From Desulfovibrio sp. JC010 (lineage in GTDB: Bacteria; Desulfobacterota; Desulfovibrionia; Desulfovibrionales; Desulfovibrionaceae), in the NCBI RefSeq assembly GCF_010470675.1, contig NZ_VOIQ01000010.1, positions 124,001 to 188,000 of the forward strand: DNA of 64,000 nt, given 5' to 3'. Every line of letters begins with the position of its first letter. The stretch's first letter is position 1. Both the position numbers and the translations under genes were made by a program. Below the pieces are notes generated by a model, which saw only the letters and a program-made list of their open reading frames with translations, searched no databases and was not told where the DNA came from. Positions 50,317 to 58,742 of the stretch are shown piece after piece.

Positions 50317-50751
50317 TTATTGTCTCAGGTTGCCGCTGACAGCCTGCATGGGCAGCAGAACCTGTTCTCGTTCTTTAAGATTGGAAATATAGTCGGGATC
50401 ATCCGGGCGCAGGTCCTTTGCATATTGGCTGACAAGAGCGGCTGAAAGGGCCACGCATTCACGGCAGTTGATACGCCTGAATGAGCGGATTTCCCGGCAA
50501 ATAGTCGAGCCTGCTGTTTTGGAAAATTCCTGCTTGACCCGGTCCACAATTGTGGGATCATCAAGCAGAATCATGGCTGCATGCAGAGCCCCGCAGGTTC
50601 CTCCTACAGCTCTTCCGCCTCCGGCCATGGAAGCTGCTTGCACTGCCATTTCAGAAATACCTGATTCCGGTTGATAGGCCTTGAGTACCGCCTGAGCGCA
50701 ATTGTATTTTTTCCTGCCATGAAAAAGCCCGACAGCCTGTTCAACTTTCAT
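50317..50751 (-). CDS. C_GCAxxG_C_C family protein
   Basis: 144 residues from ATG 50751 (AAGGA upstream). NCAQAVL, GGRAVGGTCGALHAAMI, CREIRSFRRINCRECV complete the family pattern. All positions are Cys, in contrast to the TGA-containing paralogue at 34919. Likely redox-active. First gene in an operon with the FMN reductase 49675. Confidence 0.83.
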   Translation of the reverse strand: MKVEQAVGLFHGRKKYNCAQAVLKAYQPESGISEMAVQAASMAGGGRAVGGTCGALHAAMILLDDPTIVDRVKQEFSKTAGSTICREIRSFRRINCRECVALSAALVSQYAKDLRPDDPDYISNLKEREQVLLPMQAVSGNLRQ

Positions 50752-50815
50752 CTTTGAATTCCTTATTCTCGGACATGCCCCGTTTACCCCCGGAGCATGT
50801 CCGGTTTTTGCTGTG

Positions 50816-51328
50816 TTATTCGACAAAAACGAATTCATCGTCGAGTTCAGGATTGATGATGTGAACCGCGTAGTTGGCAAGCATTTTACGGCCTACCTGA
50901 GCGAGGATCTCGTAGATGCGCGGTCTGTCGATCCCCATACCTTCGGCAATTTCGATTTCCTTATCATTGAGGTGACCGCGTTTTTCCAGAATGGTTGTGG
51001 TGATCCAGACCAGATCGCCTACGTGTTTGTCCTTGGGAGTTTCGCCCTTGCGAATGGCGAGGACATCTTCGTGGCTCACGCCGTTTACTTCAGAAAATTT
51101 ACTGTGCATGCTGGAGCAGTAGTTACAACCGTTGAAGAGTGAAACAACCAACTGCACCACCTGCTGTTCCATGGCGTCAAGATGTCCACCGTGCATGATG
51201 CCTTCGGTTTTGGTATAGACCAGAGGTGCTGCCGGACTTTTAGCCATTTCTTTCATAAGGTTCGGAACGAAACCGAAATCGTTTTCTACTTCCGCCATGG
51301 TTGCTTCAATCTGCTTTGCGTTATCCAT
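50816..51328 (-). CDS. carboxymuconolactone decarboxylase/AhpD-like protein
   Basis: 170 residues from ATG 51328 (AGGAGC upstream). The core motif CNYCSSMHSKFSEVNGVSHEDVLAIR (C-x2-C..H) is the AhpD peroxidase-type active site, preceded by the peroxidase-related N-terminal FGFVPNLMKEMAKSPAAPLVY. It removes peroxides or shuttles thiols. It is divergent from the HxlR gene. Confidence 0.87.
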   Translation of the reverse strand: MDNAKQIEATMAEVENDFGFVPNLMKEMAKSPAAPLVYTKTEGIMHGGHLDAMEQQVVQLVVSLFNGCNYCSSMHSKFSEVNGVSHEDVLAIRKGETPKDKHVGDLVWITTTILEKRGHLNDKEIEIAEGMGIDRPRIYEILAQVGRKMLANYAVHIINPELDDEFVFVE

Positions 51329-51501
51329 TTTTTGCTCCTGTGTAATGTTTTTACTGCCTGTTTTAGCGTCCACTCCTTCCCCTGATCGGGGCGACGCTTT
51401 ACCTGCCAATAAAAATAGCCTACGCTTGATTTTGGTCAAGTACCTACTTTTTTGTTCGATACTAACCTTTTTGTAAGTATGGAGATGGAGAGGGTAAAAA
51501 T

Positions 51502-51930
51502 ATGGTCGAACATGAGGCGTGCTATCCCAAGAGGGCGGGAAAAAAGGATTTTATGTGTTACTTTCAGCTGTCGCAGATGATCATCGGCGGGAAATGGAAG
51601 CCGAAAATTTTATTTTATCTGGGCCAGAATCCGGTCATGCGTTTTGGGGAATTGCGTGATTCCATCATCGGAATTTCGGAAAAGATGCTCATTTCGCAGC
51701 TTAAGGAATTGGTCAGCGACGGCATTGTGCATCGTGAAGTATACAAGGTTGTGCCGCCCAAGGTGGAATATTCGCTGACCCCCATCGGCAAAACCCTGAT
51801 CCCCATTCTGGAAAATATGTTCGAGTGGGGGCAGCAGTATGCCTCGCATCTGGTGGCTGAATCATCTCTGCAGGATATTGAGCCGGGGGAAGTTATGGAG
51901 GATTTGGATGAGCGGGTTAAGGTGGGGTGA
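51502..51930 (+). CDS. HxlR-family regulator
   Basis: 142 residues; GGAGAGGG before the ATG. Winged helix: MIIGGKWKPKILFYLGQNPVMRFGELRDSIIGISEKMLISQLKEL then VEYSLTPIGKTLIPIL. Two N-terminal Cys (ACYPK, MCYF) fit redox or electrophile sensing known in HxlR/HypR relatives. It likely controls the divergent AhpD-like gene. Confidence 0.88.
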   Translation: MVEHEACYPKRAGKKDFMCYFQLSQMIIGGKWKPKILFYLGQNPVMRFGELRDSIIGISEKMLISQLKELVSDGIVHREVYKVVPPKVEYSLTPIGKTLIPILENMFEWGQQYASHLVAESSLQDIEPGEVMEDLDERVKVG

Positions 51931-51969
51931 TTTTTCTCAACCGGCAGGCCGCCTGCATTCATAATTTTG

Positions 51970-53589
51970 CTAAGTTCTCGTTAGATTCCTCTCTTTACGT
52001 ACAATCACATTCCCAGATATAACAGCCTTCCGCCCGAACATCATCCGCCCAAGCTCCAGCGCAACCCGCTCCGCACCGGAATCACCAACGCTGAAGAAAA
52101 TCTTATCGCCATTGTCTTTAACCATGGCTCCGCTCTTCAGCGTGTAGAGGACATTGCCGGATGAATCCACACGCCAAGTCAGTCCGGCCATGACACTTTG
52201 TTCATCGCCGCCTGTATTGCGGTTGGATTCTTCAGCTTGCAATTGCAGCATTTTGGAAATGGACAGCAGTCGACGTTGATCTTTCCAGACAAAAGAGGAA
52301 TCTCGCCTGATTTCACTTTGTTTACGCTTCAGGTTTGAGAGCTTGCTGCCACGGTTATCCCTTTCCGGTTTATTTTCTGGGCTGCTGGACTCCTTCTTTG
52401 AGCGTAAAATTCCCAAGGCAACTTCATTCCCGTTTTCGGCCTTCCATTTCAAAAAATCGTTCCACCTGCTAAATGGCGTTTGTTCACGCAGGGCTGCACG
52501 CTTTACGGCCATTTTCTTTTTGAAGGTTTCGATCTCGGCACTTTTTCTATCCATCGCCAACGCAAGTAAACGGGCCTTGTTATTGGGCCGAAGCTGGGAG
52601 TCGTTCTTGGTTTTCTTTATTTTCTCATTCCAGAACGTGGTGATTTTCTTCCAGCGAGCATCCTGCTCTTCCTTCAGGGATTTGTATGCTTTCTTTCTGG
52701 ATTCGATAGCCGTGCGGTATTCGGCGTACAGTTCTCCGCGATACTTATGCAACGGCCTTGAAACGTATCGCTCTTTTTCTTCCACCTTGAAGTCGAAAGG
52801 CTTTTGGAACTTGCCCAGCTTGGATTCCAGTTTGGGCTTGGAAAAATCCCGGTCAAGGCTGCTGGCTTTAATGGCCGTTTTGGAATGGAGGTCTTTTATG
52901 CTGCATCCATTGCCGCGCAGTCTGATTTCGATACCGATTTGCGCTAGGGATTTATGGAAGCTCTGCCAGTTTTGCGCGGAGCGCAAGGACTCCAAAATGA
53001 AATCTTTGCGTTCCTTTATATATGAATCAAAGGATTGCTGCCCGGAATGGGCTTCATAGCTTGCAGCTCGATCATTTGTGCGTTTTGGTTCGCTTTCCTT
53101 TTGCCTGCCGTTATCAACTTTTAAGCCGAACTTTTGCTCCAGATCACGATGCAGCCTATCGCGCTTGTAAAAGTCACGGTATGGCTCATGACGATTCAAA
53201 GTCTCCGGGTGAATCATGTTGTAGGCGATGTGCATATGCAGGTTGTTGGTGTTTTTGTGAACCCCGCAATGCCGCTGGTGTTCTTCAAACCCCAAAGCCT
53301 TGGAGAACTCCAGCTCAATCTCTTTGTACGTTTCCGGCGTAAGGATGGACTCATCTTCAGGCCTGAAAGACACTATCAAATGATATGTCTTTTCCTTGCG
53401 GGTGCGTGTATTCAAATCCTGAGTATCGAGCACTTCCTGAATGGCCAGTTCGTAATCGTCGCCAGCCCAGCATCCAGCACACCATGACATGAGACTCTTT
53501 TCGCCCTTGTGCTTGGCATCGGCAATGTAGGCAGCGAGTCGGCGGTAATTGTCGTTTTGCGGCTTGCAGGCAACCCTTCGGCTGATCAT
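51970..53589 (-). CDS. mobA: MOBP-type relaxase
   Basis: 539 residues. Relaxase domain (1-~170) with a candidate nucleophile Tyr in NYRRLAAYI, HLIVSFRPEDE and the metal-binding motif HCGVHKNTNNLHMHIAYN (H..HxH..N), as in RP4 TraI/MOBP enzymes. The middle is a charged helical region and the last ~90 residues (VMAGLTWRVDSSGNVLYTLKSG) match the C-terminal LPD7/relaxase tail fold. It nicks oriT and leads strand transfer with a helper conjugation system; none is present, so the element is mobilizable only. It overlaps mobC by 4 bp. Confidence 0.92.
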   Translation of the reverse strand: MISRRVACKPQNDNYRRLAAYIADAKHKGEKSLMSWCAGCWAGDDYELAIQEVLDTQDLNTRTRKEKTYHLIVSFRPEDESILTPETYKEIELEFSKALGFEEHQRHCGVHKNTNNLHMHIAYNMIHPETLNRHEPYRDFYKRDRLHRDLEQKFGLKVDNGRQKESEPKRTNDRAASYEAHSGQQSFDSYIKERKDFILESLRSAQNWQSFHKSLAQIGIEIRLRGNGCSIKDLHSKTAIKASSLDRDFSKPKLESKLGKFQKPFDFKVEEKERYVSRPLHKYRGELYAEYRTAIESRKKAYKSLKEEQDARWKKITTFWNEKIKKTKNDSQLRPNNKARLLALAMDRKSAEIETFKKKMAVKRAALREQTPFSRWNDFLKWKAENGNEVALGILRSKKESSSPENKPERDNRGSKLSNLKRKQSEIRRDSSFVWKDQRRLLSISKMLQLQAEESNRNTGGDEQSVMAGLTWRVDSSGNVLYTLKSGAMVKDNGDKIFFSVGDSGAERVALELGRMMFGRKAVISGNVIVRKERNLTRT

Positions 53590-53903
53590 ATTCTTCGAAC
53601 CTTCTGAAGCAGTCTGTTCTGAAGACGGCGAATGTCTTCAAGCGGCCTTTCCGCTTTGCCCCGGTTTTCGTCATCGTCCAGAATCATCATTTTTAACAAG
53701 CCACCCAGACGACCCTGATCGGCATTAAGCTTTAAAAGCTCCCGGCGTGCCTGCTGGTCAGTGCTGCTTCTGATTTCATGTCCCAGCGATACGGCCTTAA
53801 CAAAGGCAGACAGCGAAAGACTGCACTGCTGCGCAGTCTCGCTGATCTGATTGTATTCCTCGTCGGAAACGTAGGTTTTAATGATTTGTTTCTTTGAGGG
53901 CAT
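53586..53903 (-). CDS. mobC: MobC-like relaxosome accessory protein
   Basis: 105 residues. N-terminal ribbon-helix-helix (KKQIIKTYVSDEEYNQISETAQQCSLSLSAFVKAVSLG) and LNADQGRLGGLLKMMILD, the MobC/TraJ pattern (N.iG.NlNQ-like helix). It binds oriT and helps the relaxase. ATGA overlap with the relaxase; oriT-like DNA starts 35 bp upstream. Confidence 0.88.
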   Translation of the reverse strand: MPSKKQIIKTYVSDEEYNQISETAQQCSLSLSAFVKAVSLGHEIRSSTDQQARRELLKLNADQGRLGGLLKMMILDDDENRGKAERPLEDIRRLQNRLLQKVRRI

Positions 53904-53937
53904 TAACCACCCATCCTTATAATCTGTTTTTCAATTC

Positions 53938-54037
53938 ACGTTGAACCGAAGGAGAATAAGTCACCCTCAGCCCCAAGGCTGAGCAGGGCGTAAGGTCAAC
54001 CGCTTTGAAAAAGTGGGACTACCTTACCTGTCCTGCC
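53938..54037 (-). other. oriT-like sequence, copy B
   Basis: On the minus strand GTAAGGTA..GACCTTAC is followed by CGCCCTGCTC (nick-like). About 94% identical to copy A (33945-34042) in inverted orientation, 20 kb away. It lies directly upstream of mobC and the relaxase, the expected oriT position. Confidence 0.78.
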
Positions 54038-54277
54038 TCCAGACACCACAATAACAATCGAGGTTTAACGAAATCCTTTAGAGAATTAGCAAGAGCCGGA
54101 CAAAATCCTCTAGATTCTCGTTAATTCCACTTAGTTCCTGTAGAAGTCTCTACAATCCCGCTGAGATCGCATAAGTTAAAGAAAATTCAATGGGCATTGG
54201 CGTTTGTGATTTTAAATTTTTGAACGAGCATAAAAGCAAACTCCTTTTTTATTTTTCATTGCGAATTTTGCGATCTT

Positions 54278-54314
54278 TGCGAATTTACTGACAACGCAGG
54301 GGAGTAAATTCGCA
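54278..54314. repeat. 12-bp perfect inverted repeat plus TTGCGAAT iterons
   Basis: TGCGAATTTACT and AGTAAATTCGCA, 13-nt loop; preceded by two TTGCGAATT/TTGCGATC direct copies (54259-54280). Located just after the prim-pol gene. It could be a terminator for it or a single-strand origin. Confidence 0.5.
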
Positions 54315-54317
54315 AAA

Positions 54318-56357
54318 TTAGCTTTTTTCGCATAAATAAAATATTTTTCTAGGCCGCCCGCCTCCCTGCGGCTTTGACTCCTCCACCCGGATATTCCGGC
54401 TGGCTAGGAGGTTGTTCAGGGCCACGGTCATCTTCTGCTTTGAGATGTGGTTTCCAAAGAATTTGTACAGCCCGGAAGTGTCGATCATTCCGCCGGACTC
54501 CTCCAGAGCTTCCATGATTTTCTGGCTGGTCGAATCGCTTTCCAATCCGGCGAAAATGAACCGCGCTGACTGTTCACAATAATCCCAGAGCGCAAGGGCT
54601 GCTTTCAGGTGGGGCAGCCGGACATTTTCGCTGCCATCAAGCAAGGCATAGATGAGCGCAATGCGCCGGACATATGCTTCGGATCGGTTCAGAACCGAGC
54701 CAAGCAAATCCGCACGTTCTTTCGCCAGTTGCGGATAGACCGCGCCCCATTGGTTACGGGCTTCAGAATCAAAATCTATCTGGGAACGCTCTTTTGCGGA
54801 TTCCAGCAACTCGAAGAGCTTCCTTTGAAACTCCGTCACTCGCTGGCTGTCCAAAGGCTCCGGGAAAGGAATCAATTTTGTTCTGCGGACGCAGAGCCAG
54901 AGAAAGCGGTTTGCAAAACCATTGAATATCTCAACCCGATCAAGACGGGCGTGCAGCTCCTGCAAAGTGATGTGGGTGGTGATGGCGACATGCGGATCAG
55001 TTGCCACCAGCTTGCTTGTTTTGGTCAGCGGTTCGATGGTTCCGCCGTCAAAGAGAGTTCTGACGATTGTCGAAAGGGTGTTTCCTTCACGCTTTGTGCA
55101 AGCCAAGGCCCCGGCGAATTCTGGATCAAGAATGAAAAGCCGTTTATCCTCAACGCCGGGATCAATGGTGATCCGCTCGCCGACTCCGGTGCTTTTGTCG
55201 ACCTGATATTTCAATTCCGGGTCACGGATGGCATAGATGAGGCCCTCGCCACTGGAAAGCGGGCCGGAAGATGTCTGTGCCGAACCCCATCCTTTTTCAT
55301 TGAAAGCAAACAGTTCCCGGATAGGTATGGACGAAGTGCCTTTGCGGGCCTTTGAACTCTGCCCGACCAGCACCGCATTTATCCGGCTGTATTGCTTCTC
55401 TCCGGCAAACATATGTGGCAACTGTCCGACCTCAACGCCGAATCGACAAAGGAAAGTGGCCAGTACGGCGAGGGGATCAGCTTCTGATTTTTCCACCGCG
55501 AATTCAGCAAATTCACCAGCTAAACCGTAAAAGACATTTGGATTTGGGACAGGCCAAGCCGAGGTTGCAATGCCGGAATAGGGATTGCTTTCTTCAACAA
55601 CCTTCTTTCCGGCCAGTACACCGCTCTGGATGGTCCGCTGGATTTCCTGCGCTCCCAAGCCTGTTTTTAAGGCAGCTTCAGCAACGTCATTAACGGAATC
55701 CTCTCCGGTCTTCCCAGAAGCAATGTCCTTCCCGACCTGAAAAGCGACCTTGTTCAATGAATCGTTGCGCGTGCCTTCTTCGGCCTTCAGCATGGATTGT
55801 GCATATGAAGACGCCTTCAGACTGCCGGATCTCGCACCCGAAGAAATCAGTTCGATCAGCCAAGTCGGAGCTTCAGCGAGAGGGCTTTCGTTTATCCATT
55901 GATAGGGATTCCCCGAAACATGAATTGACGGCGGCAGAATGATGTAGCCACCGCTTCCACGGATATCGAGTCCTTTGCTTATCTTGCTGGCAGAGTTGCG
56001 GATCTCGATTTCGGCAGGCTTCATAAAGAATAGATGCCGTCCGCCGCTTCCGGTGCGCTGGGTCAAGGTTTCAGGTAGAAGGGAGTTCTGGCGTTCAAGC
56101 TCGGCAAGGGACTCCTCACCATGCGGCGGGTCAATATCCAGTACAAAGCTGTTCGCCCCGGTGGGGCTGCCGATATTCGCCTGTGGGAATTGCTGCCACC
56201 AGCGGGTGATTTGGTTCGCGTCAGTGGTCGCGCTTTTGAATCCGCCGGAAACACAAGGACGTTTTCCTGTGCAGGGGAAGACCGGGATGCCTTGCTTCGC
56301 ATAATACAATGCGGCTTCAGAAAGCGTCATAGCTGAAACTGATGAGAGGGAAACCAT
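54318..56357 (-). CDS. prim-pol/DUF3987-type replication protein
   Basis: 679 residues. The N-terminal bifunctional primase-polymerase domain (~10-180) has ALYYAKQGIPVFPC, SPTGANSFVLDIDPPHG (D-x-D metal ligands) and GSGGRHLFF. The C-terminal ~400 residues match DUF3987-type proteins of islands (VGQSSKARKGTSSIPIREL in place of a clean Walker A; ARKGTS is P-loop-like). Probably primes replication of the excised element. It starts 5 bp after the AlpA-like gene, an operon. Confidence 0.83.
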   Translation of the reverse strand: MVSLSSVSAMTLSEAALYYAKQGIPVFPCTGKRPCVSGGFKSATTDANQITRWWQQFPQANIGSPTGANSFVLDIDPPHGEESLAELERQNSLLPETLTQRTGSGGRHLFFMKPAEIEIRNSASKISKGLDIRGSGGYIILPPSIHVSGNPYQWINESPLAEAPTWLIELISSGARSGSLKASSYAQSMLKAEEGTRNDSLNKVAFQVGKDIASGKTGEDSVNDVAEAALKTGLGAQEIQRTIQSGVLAGKKVVEESNPYSGIATSAWPVPNPNVFYGLAGEFAEFAVEKSEADPLAVLATFLCRFGVEVGQLPHMFAGEKQYSRINAVLVGQSSKARKGTSSIPIRELFAFNEKGWGSAQTSSGPLSSGEGLIYAIRDPELKYQVDKSTGVGERITIDPGVEDKRLFILDPEFAGALACTKREGNTLSTIVRTLFDGGTIEPLTKTSKLVATDPHVAITTHITLQELHARLDRVEIFNGFANRFLWLCVRRTKLIPFPEPLDSQRVTEFQRKLFELLESAKERSQIDFDSEARNQWGAVYPQLAKERADLLGSVLNRSEAYVRRIALIYALLDGSENVRLPHLKAALALWDYCEQSARFIFAGLESDSTSQKIMEALEESGGMIDTSGLYKFFGNHISKQKMTVALNNLLASRNIRVEESKPQGGGRPRKIFYLCEKS

Positions 56358-56362
56358 CCTGT

Positions 56363-56602
56363 TTACCCCTGCAACCAGTTTTCAAGCCATGAAATCAAGT
56401 CTCCACGCAGATAGGCGACTCGCCTACCGCTCTTGATACTTTTCGGGCCGCGACCTTGCGAATCAAGATTTGCAAGATAGCCGCTGGAGATGAGACCGCC
56501 CAGATATATCTTTATGTCTTTACGGGCGATAATCGGGGGCAGGGTTTTGTGCAGGATCGCCAGATCCGCCCCTGAGGATTCATTTGAATTTTTGATTGGC
56601 AT
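56363..56602 (-). CDS. AlpA-like DNA-binding protein
   Basis: 79 residues: IIARKDIKIYLGGLISSGYLANLDSQGRGP then SGRRVAYLRGDLISWLENWL. Helix-turn-helix of the AlpA/excisionase type, a usual regulator or directionality factor of integrative elements. Homologous in pattern to the TGA-containing gene at 30036. Heads the prim-pol operon. Confidence 0.82.
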   Translation of the reverse strand: MPIKNSNESSGADLAILHKTLPPIIARKDIKIYLGGLISSGYLANLDSQGRGPKSIKSGRRVAYLRGDLISWLENWLQG

Positions 56603-56727
56603 AAGTGTTAACCTCCGAACATTTGTTAAGATGTGTGAAGGCTAGCACCGAGCGATAAGGTGTGCTGAAAAGTATGAGACTTTCAGATCTTTAGGTTTTT
56701 ATAAATATTTCAGCGCATTGATAAAAT

Positions 56728-57543
56728 TTATGATTTTTCTATGATACTTTTGAAGTCAGATAAATAATTGCTGAATGTTTCATAGCTAATCGAAGATGCT
56801 TTTCTTTTTGTCACATAGTCATTCCAATCCTTTTCATTCATTCGCATATTAGAGTAATATAATTTCCCGTCATGAATAATGGCCTCAAAAATATCAAACG
56901 AAAGAGGGGTCGCAGGAGACCACGACTTCTTTATGTTGCTCCAAACCCTCCACGCGGATTGATTTGGGTTAATATCATGGTGGTTGCAGAGAGAAACAAA
57001 CCACTTAGGTGCACCACTTTTATACTTCTTTTTACTTTGCCCTTTGTCTTTAACGGCTATTTCAGCTTTTGAAAGATGAACTTTTGAAGCCCATTCGTGA
57101 TATTTATTCACATCGTCCAGCAAGCGGGAACATAAAGATCTGGGAGCTACTTTATTTTGCTCGTATATTTCAAGGATGTCATTGGCCGTAGCTATAATGA
57201 CAAGCAAATTTTTTATTGGACGATAAAGTTCAAGCTGTTCTAATTCCGAGGCTGAAATTTCAGCAGTATGGCTCATATCAAATTCAGCAATTTTTGTATT
57301 AGCAATCAGCGGAGAATCTTTTGCTATTAATTCTACAATCTGAGGAGGGAAAAGAAAAAGGCTCCCGAAAGCCCGATCTTCAATACCCCAAACTGACATA
57401 TTAAAATATTTATCTCTGCGGGAAAGACGTTTGGCATAGTCCAGCATTCCTTCAGCATAAATCAACAAATGAGTGTCAAATTTCTCAGGACAATACACAT
57501 CCAACAACTTGGCAAACCCAATATCATTTTCATCAATACTCAT
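56728..57543 (-). CDS. unknown protein at the right end of E3
   Basis: 271 residues from ATG 57543 (GAGGG upstream). Soluble, mixed charge, no signal or membrane segments and no motif I recognise (KSGAPKWFVSLCNHHDINPNQSAW, SISYETFSNYLSDF). AT-rich relative to its neighbours. Divergently close to the element end, so it may be a late-acquired cargo gene. Confidence 0.6.
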   Translation of the reverse strand: MSIDENDIGFAKLLDVYCPEKFDTHLLIYAEGMLDYAKRLSRRDKYFNMSVWGIEDRAFGSLFLFPPQIVELIAKDSPLIANTKIAEFDMSHTAEISASELEQLELYRPIKNLLVIIATANDILEIYEQNKVAPRSLCSRLLDDVNKYHEWASKVHLSKAEIAVKDKGQSKKKYKSGAPKWFVSLCNHHDINPNQSAWRVWSNIKKSWSPATPLSFDIFEAIIHDGKLYYSNMRMNEKDWNDYVTKRKASSISYETFSNYLSDFKSIIEKS

Positions 57544-57611
57544 AAACTGCCCTCTTTTGGATTTCTTAGACAGATATAAGCTCAAAAAAGCCACAAATTC
57601 AATCTCACACC

Positions 57612-57641
57612 CCAAAAAAGTTGTACAGGAGTTGTACAAAA
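57612..57641 (+). repeat. E3 right arm-type direct-repeat pair
   Basis: 30 bp identical to 31120-31149, with GTTGTACA twice. Just inside the tRNA end of E3. Confidence 0.75.
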
Positions 57642-57655
57642 CACCGCCCAAATAA

Positions 57656-57693
57656 AAAAGGACTCACAGCCAAAAGCTGTAAGTCCTTGTATT
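57656..57693 (-). terminator. terminator of tRNA-Leu
   Basis: AGGACTTACAGC / TTTTG / GCTGTGAGTCCT then six T on the minus strand. Also present at att1 and att3. Confidence 0.85.
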
Positions 57694-57696
57694 ATC

Positions 57697-57783
57697 TGGT
57701 ACCGGGAGAGAGACTCGAACTCTCAAGGGCGTGAACCCGGCGGATTTTGAGTCCGCTGCGTCTACCAATTCCGCCATCCCGGC
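57697..57783 (-). tRNA. tRNA-Leu(CAA)
   Basis: 87 nt including encoded CCA. Acceptor GCCGGGA pairs with TCCCGGT, D-loop AATTGGTAGACGC, anticodon stem-loop GCGGA-CTCAAAA-TCCGC (anticodon CAA), long variable arm, T-arm GAGAG-TTCGAGT-CTCTC. It is the insertion site of three elements. The 3' half was supplied by the last element inserted and differs from the three displaced halves by a compensated T-stem pair. Confidence 0.97.
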
Positions 57784-57985
57784 ATAGGTGAGGGATTGTT
57801 AATATTAAATGACTTTACAGCTGTCAAGGTTAATTATCAAGATCGGCCTGCATTTATAGCCGCTCTGCCAGACATATCCGCTAATTATCCATATGTAAAA
57901 AAGTTACGACTTTACTCTATTGTAAAGCGGATGATCCGGTGCTATTTTCTTGCTCCTTTCACTAATTCTAAAAAAGAGATTCCCA

Positions 57986-58669
57986 ATGATTCCCATCGGC
58001 TCACTTGTGAACGGTGCTGCCATCATCGGCGGTTCCATTATCGGCATCCTGCTGCACAGCAGGTTTCCGGAACGTATCCGGGAGATTATTTTTCAGGCTC
58101 TGGGGCTTGGCGTGCTGCTCATCGGCATCCAGATGTCTTTGAAGGTTGAAGATATTCTTGTTGTCATCTTCAGCCTGATCATAGGTGGAATCCTTGGGGA
58201 ACTGCTCCGGCTGGATACCCTTTTCGAACGCGGGGCCGCATGGCTGAAAAAGAAAGTCGGCTCCAGCGACACCCGATTCATTGACGGCATGATCACCGCT
58301 TCCCTTATTTTCTGCATCGGTGCCATGGCCATTATCGGCTCACTGGAGGAAGGCATAAACGGCAACACCGACATCCTGTACACCAAGGCCATGCTGGACG
58401 GTTTCGCATCCATCGCCCTTGCTTCATCCTATGGGATCGGGGTGCTCTTTTCCTTTATCCCGGTGGTCATCTATCAGGGCGCACTGACCCTTTTTGCCGG
58501 TTCATTTCAGGAATACTTCTCCCCGCTGATGATCGGTCAGCTGACCGCCTGCGGCGGGCTGCTCATCATCGGCATCAGCCTTACCATTCTGGACATCAAG
58601 AAAATCAACCTCGCCAACCTGCTGCCTTCACTGGGAGCGGTTATCGCGCTTACAGCACTGCTGAACTGA
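57986..58669 (+). CDS. DUF554 membrane protein
   Basis: 227 residues from ATG 57986; six or seven membrane helices. The N-terminus GSLVNGAAIIGGSIIGILL and later MAIIGSLEEGINGNTDILYTKAMLDGFASIALASSYGIGVLFS are the DUF554/YdfK hallmarks. Function unknown, inner membrane. First gene beyond the island array. Confidence 0.88.
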   Translation: MIPIGSLVNGAAIIGGSIIGILLHSRFPERIREIIFQALGLGVLLIGIQMSLKVEDILVVIFSLIIGGILGELLRLDTLFERGAAWLKKKVGSSDTRFIDGMITASLIFCIGAMAIIGSLEEGINGNTDILYTKAMLDGFASIALASSYGIGVLFSFIPVVIYQGALTLFAGSFQEYFSPLMIGQLTACGGLLIIGISLTILDIKKINLANLLPSLGAVIALTALLN

Positions 58670-58742
58670 CTTCACCAAAAAAGCGGACGTTTTAAACGTT
58701 TTCTTCATTGAATATTAAGTTTGGATAGGTTTTAATACCCTT

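Noticed and set aside
54278-54314. A CRISPR or plasmid iteron array near the prim-pol gene
   Set aside because: Only one 12-bp dyad and two short direct copies are present; no array.
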